Source: a virus
Reading direction: 5' to 3' (one strand)
Length of the DNA stretch: 28,580 nt
IMG/VR virus record: IMGVR_UViG_3300025889_000704
Span: 1 to 28,580 of that record
Part shown: piece by piece, positions 21,627 through 27,643 of the stretch
Layout: every line of letters begins with the position of its first letter
Position numbering within the stretch: the first letter of the stretch is position 1
Program-made: the position numbers and the translations under genes
The notes under the pieces: generated by a model
Databases searched by the model: none
Told to the model about the DNA's origin: nothing
The model's input: the letters and a program-made list of their open reading frames with translations, nothing else

Positions 21627-22320
21627 ATGGGTATCATTAACTAAACCGACTAAGGCCTATCGTCTGGAGAAGTATCGTATGGCAGCTTCCTTGGATGGAG
21701 TCCTCGAAGTTCATGGCGGAGCTATCCCTTTTGAAGATCCTCAGACAGGCGAGGTCGTTATGCTTGAGGGCAAGGGATGTTGTGAGATCAAGACTCAAGG
21801 ATACAATGATGGTCCTCCCACATACGAGAATATACTACAAGTCCAGGCTCAGATGTTATGCTCTGGATTTAAGTGGGCGATAATCGGCAAGCTCGGTCCA
21901 CGTCTCAAGTTCGAGATGTTCGTCTTTAAAGGTGACGCTGATTTACAAAACACTATCATAGAATATGTCCAAGACTTCTGGAACAAGGTCGATAATAATC
22001 TCGCCTACGATGATGACCAAGAGCCAGAGAAAAGTTTTGTCGATTGGACGGAACATAAAACTGCAAATAAGTTGACCGATTTAGTCAACAATCATGAGTA
22101 TGCTATTGAGCAGATCAAGGAATGGACGGATAAAAAGAATGTCATGAGAGATTCAATTATATCTATGTTGCAATCCGAGAATGTGAAGTACGTTACTATT
22201 AATAATAAAAAGGTAGCAGTAGATACTGTAATTAGAAAAGCTACACCAGAGAAAGTCGTAGCAGCTAAACCAGAAACTAGTCATACCAAATTAACAATTA
22301 AGGAGATCAAGGATGAATGA
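21619..22320 (+). CDS. YqaJ-type exonuclease, catalytic C-terminal part
   Basis: A 233-residue protein from the ATG at 21619, which has GGAGG six bases upstream. AYRLEKYRMAASLDG (13-27) supplies active-site D26, and GCCEIKT (53-59) supplies the E56-x-K58 pair. YENILQVQAQMLCSGF (69-84) is the usual Q-rich helix. These are the second to fourth active-site residues of YqaJ nucleases. The first (E69) is on the preceding gene's product. The enzyme should degrade one strand of double-stranded DNA to feed the annealing protein encoded next. Whether it works as two chains, via frameshifting or not at all is open. Confidence 0.85.
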   Translation: MNKWVSLTKPTKAYRLEKYRMAASLDGVLEVHGGAIPFEDPQTGEVVMLEGKGCCEIKTQGYNDGPPTYENILQVQAQMLCSGFKWAIIGKLGPRLKFEMFVFKGDADLQNTIIEYVQDFWNKVDNNLAYDDDQEPEKSFVDWTEHKTANKLTDLVNNHEYAIEQIKEWTDKKNVMRDSIISMLQSENVKYVTINNKKVAVDTVIRKATPEKVVAAKPETSHTKLTIKEIKDE

Positions 22321-23041
22321 ACTTAAAAAAATTATGGAGGAGATATCCTCACTTAATAAAACACATGGTGTAACTCAGAAAGGTGGTAAGAAATATACTC
22401 AAGTAGTTCACCGAGTAGAAGTGTTTAGAAGGCACGTTGGTACTACCTACGGCATACAAACTTTTTTAAAAGTTGACGATGGTAAAAGAGTTGTAGTCAA
22501 AGCTATAATAAAAAGTCTAGAAGGAGACATTATTGGGTCTGGATATGCAGAAGAATTTCGAGGAGCAGGATATGTTAACAAAACTTCTGCCTTAGAAAAT
22601 GCCGAGACAAGTGCAATCGGTAGAGCTTTATCAAGTTTGGGTCTGTCTGGAGGTGAATATGCCTCGGCTAATGAGATGGACACTGCTCAACGCAATGAAC
22701 AAGCCTCTAATTTGCCTGTCAGTGAGCAGAAAGGGGGTAAGTCGACTCGTACTAACCAAGATTTAAAAGAAGCTATCCAGAGGTCTGAGAATGCTAAATA
22801 CAGACTATCGTATCCTGGTAACAAGTCTGAGCACTTTGATGACATAGAAACTGCTATTCAGTCTATAAATAAATGGTTATGGACAGTAGAAACCTACGAA
22901 GAGAAACCTAAAGACCAAAGGCTTATGGCAATAGGAGCTTTCTTTGAGCAGAATAAACCGATCATGGATATCATGAGAAAAGAAAAACCAGATGATCTTG
23001 CGGAAGTAGATGCGAGGGTGAAGAGGTTTGAAGATGACTAA
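22313..23041 (+). CDS. ERF-like single-strand annealing protein
   Basis: A 242-residue protein. YGIQTFLKVDDGKRVVVKA (46-64), GSGYAEEFRGAGYVNKTSAL (76-95) and the highly conserved ENAETSAIGRALSSLGLSGG lie in the first half, typical of ERF/Sak-type phage annealing proteins. The C-terminal half is a charged tail. It would pair complementary strands exposed by the YqaJ-type nuclease encoded immediately upstream, forming a two-component recombination system like lambda Exo-Beta. The start overlaps the nuclease stop by eight bases. Confidence 0.87.
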   Translation: MNELKKIMEEISSLNKTHGVTQKGGKKYTQVVHRVEVFRRHVGTTYGIQTFLKVDDGKRVVVKAIIKSLEGDIIGSGYAEEFRGAGYVNKTSALENAETSAIGRALSSLGLSGGEYASANEMDTAQRNEQASNLPVSEQKGGKSTRTNQDLKEAIQRSENAKYRLSYPGNKSEHFDDIETAIQSINKWLWTVETYEEKPKDQRLMAIGAFFEQNKPIMDIMRKEKPDDLAEVDARVKRFEDD

Positions 23042-23237
23042 GCCATTAAAAGAAAGTGTCTATGACTTTATTATATCGTATGTATCGAGCAATGGATTTC
23101 CTCCTACACAAAGTGAGATCGCTGATAGCTTGAATCATAATACACGTTCAGCAGTTCAGTTGGCTTTATCTAATCTTGAAAAAGAAAATAGAATATCGAA
23201 GGTCAAAGGACTAGCTCGATCCATCCGAGTTATCTAA
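23034..23237 (+). CDS. Stand-alone LexA-type winged-helix protein
   Basis: A 67-residue protein with the LexA N-terminal domain only: KESVYDFIISYVSSNGFPPT, SEIADSLNHNTRSAVQLALSNLEKENRIS, and ARSIRVI (61-67), corresponding to LexA residues about 1-70. The protease domain and cleavage site are absent. It starts at ATG 23034 (GAGG upstream), not the TTG at 23028, and overlaps the annealing gene end by eight bases. It could regulate phage genes or compete at host SOS boxes. Last gene of the rightward operon. Confidence 0.82.
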   Translation: MTKPLKESVYDFIISYVSSNGFPPTQSEIADSLNHNTRSAVQLALSNLEKENRISKVKGLARSIRVI

Positions 23238-23627
23238 CTCACTTATAGCCTTTTCCCATGTGGAGGAGGCTATACTTTTATCCTCAAATATTTCTACCTT
23301 TAATCGTCTAGTAACACTTGTCTGATGTATTACAGGTATAAAGTATACGTTCTCATGAGGAATAGATACGAGTGCTATTATATCGCAATGCTCTCTGGTG
23401 TACGGAACTTTCTTCTTACTTGAGTAACTCGTAGTCCACATAAAATGTGTAGGTCTGGAACTATCTGGAACACTCCGCGCTTTGACTTGCACTCTATATA
23501 ATTTACCTTTGGTGGTCGCAATGATATCTGATCCGTTGAGTGGACTGATAGTATTCTCGATACCCATCTGAGTTAGTCTAAGAGCTGCGATCAGTTCACC
23601 GATTCGCCCTGTAGATACTTCAGACAT
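23211..23627 (-). CDS. PD-(D/E)XK endonuclease
   Basis: A 138-residue nuclease-fold protein. RIGELIAALRLTQMG gives helix 1 with E11, SPLNGSDIIA gives D34, and LYRVQVKA gives the Q47-V-K49 motif. This matches the PD-(D/E)XK family often annotated as group I intron endonuclease-like (PF11645-type) or resolvase-like. The C-terminal 50 residues are acidic and less conserved. It converges with the LexA-like gene, sharing 27 bases of 3' ends. It is the last gene of the leftward lysis block and may cut or protect DNA; substrate unknown. Confidence 0.75.
   Translation of the reverse strand: MSEVSTGRIGELIAALRLTQMGIENTISPLNGSDIIATTKGKLYRVQVKARSVPDSSRPTHFMWTTSYSSKKKVPYTREHCDIIALVSIPHENVYFIPVIHQTSVTRRLKVEIFEDKSIASSTWEKAISELDNSDGSS
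23244..23279 (+). terminator. Intrinsic terminator of the rightward operon
   Basis: TATAGCC (23244-23250) pairs with GGCTATA (23268-23274), and the stem continues inward (TTTTCC with GGAGGA, two G-U pairs) to about 13 pairs around CATGT, followed by CTTTTA. It stands just after the last rightward gene. It lies inside the 3' end of the converging nuclease gene; the opposite strand has no U-tract, so it should act in one direction only. Confidence 0.65.
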
Positions 23628-24079
23628 TACACTAGCAGACCCTTATGATATTGCTTACCATCGAATGTTAATACTTCCCCTCGGTTCTCACCAGAGGTCA
23701 GACTTACATGAACCCAACCACTATTCATATCACCCTTCTTATAACACTCCAGGATACATTGATCGAAAGGAAAGTGATTGATTATCATCTCCGCTAGACT
23801 CAGTGTACTCAATGAAAGGCATTCAATATCCACAGCTTCGCCCTTGCAATGCTGAGACATCTGACTTGATCCAATAGCCAGAGACAGCTCCGGTGTTCTC
23901 CAACCGCTAGTAATGATTATTGGGGAGTCCACTTTCTCTCGGAGGGGTTCGAGTATCTGAGTGCAAAGAAAAGAAAGTTTAGGAATGATATCCTCTGGAG
24001 GAGTATTGTCTATTCCCTTACGAGCAGCGGTTTGGCTTTTCGTAAATTCTTCTAGCTTGAAATGTTTGGATAACTGCAT
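23627..24079 (-). CDS. M15 peptidase endolysin (L-alanyl-D-glutamate/D,D-carboxypeptidase-like)
   Basis: A 150-residue protein with the M15A fold: KHFKLEEFTKSQTAARKGID (5-24), ITSGWRTPEL (56-65), SSQMSQHCKGEAVDIE (71-86), GWVHVS (121-126). H77, D84 and H124 are the zinc ligands, all present. It cleaves peptide bonds in peptidoglycan to release progeny. The ATG at 24079 follows the holin stop by one base; a longer non-standard start at 24142 would enter the holin gene and is not supported. It has no signal sequence, so holin is needed for access. Confidence 0.92.
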   Translation of the reverse strand: MQLSKHFKLEEFTKSQTAARKGIDNTPPEDIIPKLSFLCTQILEPLREKVDSPIIITSGWRTPELSLAIGSSQMSQHCKGEAVDIECLSLSTLSLAEMIINHFPFDQCILECYKKGDMNSGWVHVSLTSGENRGEVLTFDGKQYHKGLLV

Positions 24080-24080
24080 T

Positions 24081-24473
24081 TTACTTCGTAAGTTTTTTAT
24101 GTTTCTCGAATGACCGCAAGCCACCCAATCCCAGCATGCCAAGAAGAACTGTCATGAGTGTATCCATATCGAATGTGGGTATCTCCATCTTAAGTCCGAA
24201 TAAAGCTAAAAAAAATATTAGGAATGGTTGAATGATAAAATGATATCCCATAGCTAGAGTGCATATCCATCCACACGCAGGTCTCCATCCTGCTATCCAC
24301 CAATGCCTAGACTTTGCCTCTTCCTTATTTACTTCGATCTGAGACTTGGCAATTTCATGTGCTTGTTTATCAGCCATCGTAGCTATCTCATGAGCTAGTT
24401 TATTCTTCTGATCTTTATCCTCGATGAACTTATCAAGTAAACCTGTTACAGGTCCTATAAGTGCTGTTAACAT
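24081..24473 (-). CDS. Holin (3TM holin family)
   Basis: A 130-residue protein with a charged N-terminal helix (20-55, LAHEIATMADKQAHEIAK), then SRHWWIAGWRPACGW, a hallmark of 3TM phage holins, and hydrophobic segments at about 66-92 (two short helices) and 104-118, ending basic. It forms the inner-membrane lesion that lets the endopeptidase encoded immediately downstream reach the wall. The gap of one base to that gene marks a lysis cassette. Confidence 0.88.
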   Translation of the reverse strand: MLTALIGPVTGLLDKFIEDKDQKNKLAHEIATMADKQAHEIAKSQIEVNKEEAKSRHWWIAGWRPACGWICTLAMGYHFIIQPFLIFFLALFGLKMEIPTFDMDTLMTVLLGMLGLGGLRSFEKHKKLTK

Positions 24474-24481
24474 ATTATCTC

Positions 24482-24670
24482 CTAGTGTACGTTAAAGTGA
24501 TCGCTAAATATCTCGGCATCAGTATTCAGCATTATGTTTAAATGTTTTGCTAACTTCTCAGCATCCTTCATATCATTACATCCATAGAATCGTATACACA
24601 CTGTCGGAGGTTGTTTCTTCGACTTATGCTTCTCAACCTCAACTGTAAATGTATAAAATTCGTTTGTCAT
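24482..24670 (-). CDS. Hypothetical small protein of the lysis block
   Basis: A 62-residue protein with a small beta-alpha layout (FYTFTVEVEKHK, PTVCIRFYG, then KDAEKLAKHLNIML). No membrane or signal segment. It overlaps its upstream neighbour by four bases (ATGA) and precedes holin by eight. I do not recognise it. A lysis-timing partner is possible from place alone. Confidence 0.6.
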   Translation of the reverse strand: MTNEFYTFTVEVEKHKSKKQPPTVCIRFYGCNDMKDAEKLAKHLNIMLNTDAEIFSDHFNVH

Positions 24671-25125
24671 ATTATCTTTAATAATTTTAGTTCATAATAA
24701 ATAAAAAGCAATAGCCCAGATATTGCAGCAATAGTTATAATTATTGTCTTTCTTCTCTCTGCTTGACGTTCAGCTTCCTTCAGTTGTCTTTTCTTTTCAG
24801 CTCGCACTGATGCTATCTCAGCTTGTAGTCTTTCCCATTGACCTGGGCTACCATATAACGCAAAAATTTCTCGGAGTTCATTTCTCATGTTACGAAGTTC
24901 TTCTTTACGAAGGTGAGCTTCAATCGCTTGAGCTTCTACGGAACTGAATCGTCCAAGTAAACTCCTGCCTTTCTTCTCTGCTTTGACATCAAGGTTAGCC
25001 TCGCCCACTGCCCATCTAGATATATAGCCAGACATAGAGCTAAGATCCTTACCGATTTTAATACCTTGCATTATAACGGAATGTGCAGACTTAACTGCTG
25101 CGAATGCTGAGATTGGATCAATCAT
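24667..25125 (-). CDS. Tail-anchored coiled-coil membrane protein
   Basis: A 152-residue protein. MIDPISAFAAVKSAHSVIMQ opens it, a form seen in marine phages. Residues 60-125 are a long charged coiled coil, and the last part (128-145, TIIITIAAISGLLLFIYYEL) is one membrane helix near the C-terminus. Placed between the XhlA-like and holin genes, it could be part of lysis, for example a spanin-like or holin-regulating protein. A spanin would normally have the anchor at the N-terminus, so this is unproven. ATGA overlaps on both sides. Confidence 0.65.
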   Translation of the reverse strand: MIDPISAFAAVKSAHSVIMQGIKIGKDLSSMSGYISRWAVGEANLDVKAEKKGRSLLGRFSSVEAQAIEAHLRKEELRNMRNELREIFALYGSPGQWERLQAEIASVRAEKKRQLKEAERQAERRKTIIITIAAISGLLLFIYYELKLLKII

Positions 25126-25310
25126 AACTTGATAAACGCAGATACGAGTGCCACTATCACTGCTACTGTGTTTGCCATCATTACTGTCTCAAGTCTTTTT
25201 ATTCTAGATTTTAAATCCGATATATTATCATGGATGTTTTTGTATCTCTCAGAACAAACTTCCTCATGCTTGCTGATTCTCATCTCATTCTTATCGGCTT
25301 TGGTTGTCAT
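25122..25310 (-). CDS. XhlA-like tail-anchored protein
   Basis: A 62-residue protein: ISKHEEVCSERYKNIHDNIS and a following helix form a short coiled coil, then VMMANTVAVIVALVSAFIKL is a C-terminal membrane helix. This matches the XhlA/hemolysin-type small phage proteins that accompany holins and help lysis. It overlaps both neighbours by four bases. Confidence 0.75.
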   Translation of the reverse strand: MTTKADKNEMRISKHEEVCSERYKNIHDNISDLKSRIKRLETVMMANTVAVIVALVSAFIKL

Positions 25311-25513
25311 GACTTCTTCCTAAACAAATCTCCATCTGCTTTTTTAACAGTGGCTTTTCCCTTGGCATGAGCTTTTAGTCTAGCAACAGCCCACTGATGA
25401 GCAGACATCTTAGGTCTACTGCCGCTACTATAATAAGCTCCTAAACCTCTACGATAGATCTTGTTTGCTCTATCCGATCCAAACATTTTTTTATATTTAT
25501 CTGGTGCAGACAT
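25307..25513 (-). CDS. DUF5824-like small basic protein
   Basis: A 68-residue basic protein with NKIYRRGLGAYYSSGSRP (17-34) and MSAHQWAVARLKAHAKG (36-52), ending DLFRKKS. The order "k.yrrG.gAy...GsRP..sa..WA.aRv..." matches DUF5824-like regions of phage proteins, which I recall from marine T4-like phages as part of larger virion proteins. Here it is a separate gene, next to a partner of similar type. Function not known. Confidence 0.75.
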   Translation of the reverse strand: MSAPDKYKKMFGSDRANKIYRRGLGAYYSSGSRPKMSAHQWAVARLKAHAKGKATVKKADGDLFRKKS

Positions 25514-25514
25514 A

Positions 25515-25706
25515 TTACCCCCTTGCTCTTTGTTTACTTATTCTATCCATCATTGCAGGTGTTAGTTTCCCTTGCTTGTAGAGTTTGGCTGTACGTTTAA
25601 TCTCAGCTTCTCTTGACTTAGGATTCTTTGCACCACTCACATATTTCTTAGGAACTCCTCCCTTGGTTTTTGGAACTGTCCTAAACTTTCTCATTAATGA
25701 TCTCAT
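25515..25706 (-). CDS. Small basic protein (GVPKKYV type, partner of DUF5824)
   Basis: A 63-residue basic protein: TKGGVPKKYVSGAKNPKSRE, then EIKRTAKLYKQGKLTP, and SKQRARG. Proteins of the form "GvPkKYv.Ga.n...r..Ei..tak.Y..G" are found beside DUF5824-type proteins in marine phages. I use ATG 25706; GTG at 25721 is the alternative, and neither has a clear ribosome site. It is followed after one base by the DUF5824-like gene. Function unknown. Confidence 0.65.
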   Translation of the reverse strand: MRSLMRKFRTVPKTKGGVPKKYVSGAKNPKSREAEIKRTAKLYKQGKLTPAMMDRISKQRARG

Positions 25707-25749
25707 CAGAATATCATCCACAAAACTAAATTAATAATAATATATGTAG

Positions 25750-25800
25750 TCATTTCTTTTTCTTTTTCTTAGTCATTGGTTTTGTTTTTCCGTATGCCAT
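25750..25800 (-). CDS. 16-residue polylysine mini-protein
   Basis: ATG at 25800 is preceded by AAAGGAGAAGTA, one of the best ribosome sites in the window, and overlaps the upstream stop as TAATG. The product is MAYGKTKPMTKKKKKK. Such very short Lys-tailed peptides are recognisable next to DUF5824-type genes of marine phages. A nucleic-acid or membrane binding role could be guessed from charge. Confidence 0.55.
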   Translation of the reverse strand: MAYGKTKPMTKKKKKK

Positions 25801-25916
25801 TACTTCTCCTTTCTATACCCCCATCTATTCTCGGACTTATCCCATACACCCTTCATAGCTTTAGGTATCTTGATTAAAAAATTACCGAACTTAATAAGGT
25901 TTTTAGTAAGCATCAT
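25800..25916 (-). CDS. 38-residue mini-protein
   Basis: A frame starting with two ATG codons at 25916, overlapping the stop of the tail-associated gene (ATGATG) and ending in TAATG with the polylysine peptide. The product begins MMLTKNLIKFGNFLIKIPK and ends WGYRKEK, an amphipathic basic helix. Its stop supplies the ribosome site for the next mini-gene. Exact spacing on both sides argues for a real gene. Function unknown. Confidence 0.5.
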   Translation of the reverse strand: MMLTKNLIKFGNFLIKIPKAMKGVWDKSENRWGYRKEK

Positions 25917-26557
25917 CTTTTATAACCCTCAATATCTTCATCATCTGGTAATGTGTTTATTGTAGCTTTAGTCTTAATAGATCCATCTTCATTATATTCT
26001 GTAACAAACAATGCTTTTAATTTATCAAGAGTATCGCAATCACTTATTGCTTGTACTATTTTATCAGCTTCTGTTCTTACAGATGCCCTGTATGTAGTAA
26101 CTGCACTTGGTATAGATTTACTAGAATCTTCAGCTTTTCTTACTACCATCCAATCTGTAGGTGCTAATAAACCAGATGCTTGTTTTTGTATTTGTTCTGT
26201 ATATATGGTTTTCAAACCTTTAGTTGCTACATCTCCTACATCTTTACCTTCTGGAATAATACCATCAGTTTTGTTTTGAGAAGTATATAAAGTATCAGTT
26301 ATTTCTTTATCTTTCTTATTAATAGTTTCTGTAACTGTACCTTTAGAATCATCTACTTTATAAGATGTAGTTGTTGCAATTTCAAACTTATTATCTGGTG
26401 TTGATCCAGATATAAACTCATAAACACCAATATCTTTGAGTTGTGATTGAGTCCAATGTTTAAATATATCTTTTGGATGGGTTACATCACCTACAGTAAT
26501 AGGTTTATTACCTCGTGTAATTTGTACTAATTTACTATTTTTAACTATTGCCCACAT
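25913..26557 (-). CDS. Tail-tip associated protein
   Basis: A 214-residue protein with ATG behind AAGGAGATATT. MWAIVKNSKLVQITRGNKPI and ITVGDVTHPKDIFKHWTQ form an N-terminal part; LLAPTDWMVVRKAEDSSKSI and YRASVRTEADKIVQAI form a C-terminal helix region typical of tail fibre assembly or tail-tip proteins ("iL..TDWm.iR..e.g..vp.....yR..vR"). The gene follows the receptor genes in the same orientation, so it likely helps assemble or anchor tail fibres. Whether it stays in the virion is not known. Confidence 0.7.
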   Translation of the reverse strand: MWAIVKNSKLVQITRGNKPITVGDVTHPKDIFKHWTQSQLKDIGVYEFISGSTPDNKFEIATTTSYKVDDSKGTVTETINKKDKEITDTLYTSQNKTDGIIPEGKDVGDVATKGLKTIYTEQIQKQASGLLAPTDWMVVRKAEDSSKSIPSAVTTYRASVRTEADKIVQAISDCDTLDKLKALFVTEYNEDGSIKTKATINTLPDDEDIEGYKR

Positions 26558-26587
26558 AATATCTCCTTATACCATATTTATTCATAT

Positions 26588-27634
26588 TTATCTAGCAGTT
26601 ACAGGACTAGTACCATCACCTGTGAAAGGATGAGAAGCGAACGCCATAAAAATATAAGAGCCACCAGATGCATTATTAGAGTTTAAAGTGTTTCTTATTT
26701 TAAAACCATTTGACAGAAAATCCATAGTTATTGCCGAAAGATCGGGTTCACCACCTGCATAGTCAGTCATTAAAGGTGAGCCAATAGGATTAGATGGATA
26801 TGTAACATCATTAATCATTGACCAGTTACCACCAGTGCTAGAATCTGTTCGCTTAATCAGTAACCAAGCAGGTCGGAATCCTGTGTAAATAAACGGACCA
26901 TCAACCGACCCAAGGCCACTGTAGCTAGAAAATTTTGAAAATCCTGGAATTTCATGCCAACAATAGGCAACATAGTCTTGCGAGCTATACCACCAAGTTC
27001 CTGTTGTAAAAACTGATGATGTTGGTGCAGTATTGTTCCAATATGCTGCATTAGTATAATTAGAACCATTGGTATTAAGAAATTGAGCATTATTCCAAGG
27101 GGTTGAAGATAATTTATGATGTCCAACAATCCAGTTATCAGTAGTTGTTAAAACTTTACCAAGTATAAGTGATGGTGCAGTTGACAACCCATGCCCAACA
27201 GTTGCATTTGATCCTGTACCCGTCCATTTTACGATTGAAAAACCCGCATCAGAATTTGCTTGGACAGTTGAGGTAATTGAACCATCAGAATTACTTGCAG
27301 TTGTGCCTCCATTTGATAAAAAATTAAATGAACTAAATGTTCCTCCACTTCCATTATAATCACCAGAACTTCCTACAGTAAAACCATCTGTACCAAATGT
27401 TTTTAAACTATTAACCTCAGTGCTTTCAGCATCTGTCGTATTAAATTTTAGATTTTTAGTTACACCTCTTGATGTATCGAAAACACCCCAATCTGCACTA
27501 CCACTATCTCTTCTTTTTAACCATGTTGCATCTGGTGCAAAACCTACACCTGTAACTGCATTGTCTGAACCTGTACCATTATAGTTAACTACATTAAAAT
27601 AATCTTTTCCATTTGGTATTGTTGGTGTTGCCAT
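26588..27634 (-). CDS. Tail receptor-binding protein with repeated DUF7483-like modules
   Basis: A 348-residue, Gly/Ser/Thr/Asn-rich, Lys-poor protein. A module with GVGFAPDATWLKRRDSGSADW, VFDTSRG and FGTDGFTVG opens it. A second copy appears near GHGLSTAPSLILGKVLTTTDNW, and a third near YTGFRPAWLLIKRTDSSTGGNW with FLSNGFKI. Such "GF.Pa.vwiK.R....dW...D..rg.......s.GF" repeats are common in marine phage tail proteins and match DUF7483-like domains. It is probably the host-contact protein, next to a laminin-G-like fibre. Confidence 0.75.
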   Translation of the reverse strand: MATPTIPNGKDYFNVVNYNGTGSDNAVTGVGFAPDATWLKRRDSGSADWGVFDTSRGVTKNLKFNTTDAESTEVNSLKTFGTDGFTVGSSGDYNGSGGTFSSFNFLSNGGTTASNSDGSITSTVQANSDAGFSIVKWTGTGSNATVGHGLSTAPSLILGKVLTTTDNWIVGHHKLSSTPWNNAQFLNTNGSNYTNAAYWNNTAPTSSVFTTGTWWYSSQDYVAYCWHEIPGFSKFSSYSGLGSVDGPFIYTGFRPAWLLIKRTDSSTGGNWSMINDVTYPSNPIGSPLMTDYAGGEPDLSAITMDFLSNGFKIRNTLNSNNASGGSYIFMAFASHPFTGDGTSPVTAR

Positions 27635-27643
27635 ATTATCCTC

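Noticed and set aside
24080-24142. Longer start for the M15 peptidase with a Cys/Trp-rich extension
   Set aside because: The extension reads over the holin end in another frame and has no ATG; the family begins at the ATG at 24079.
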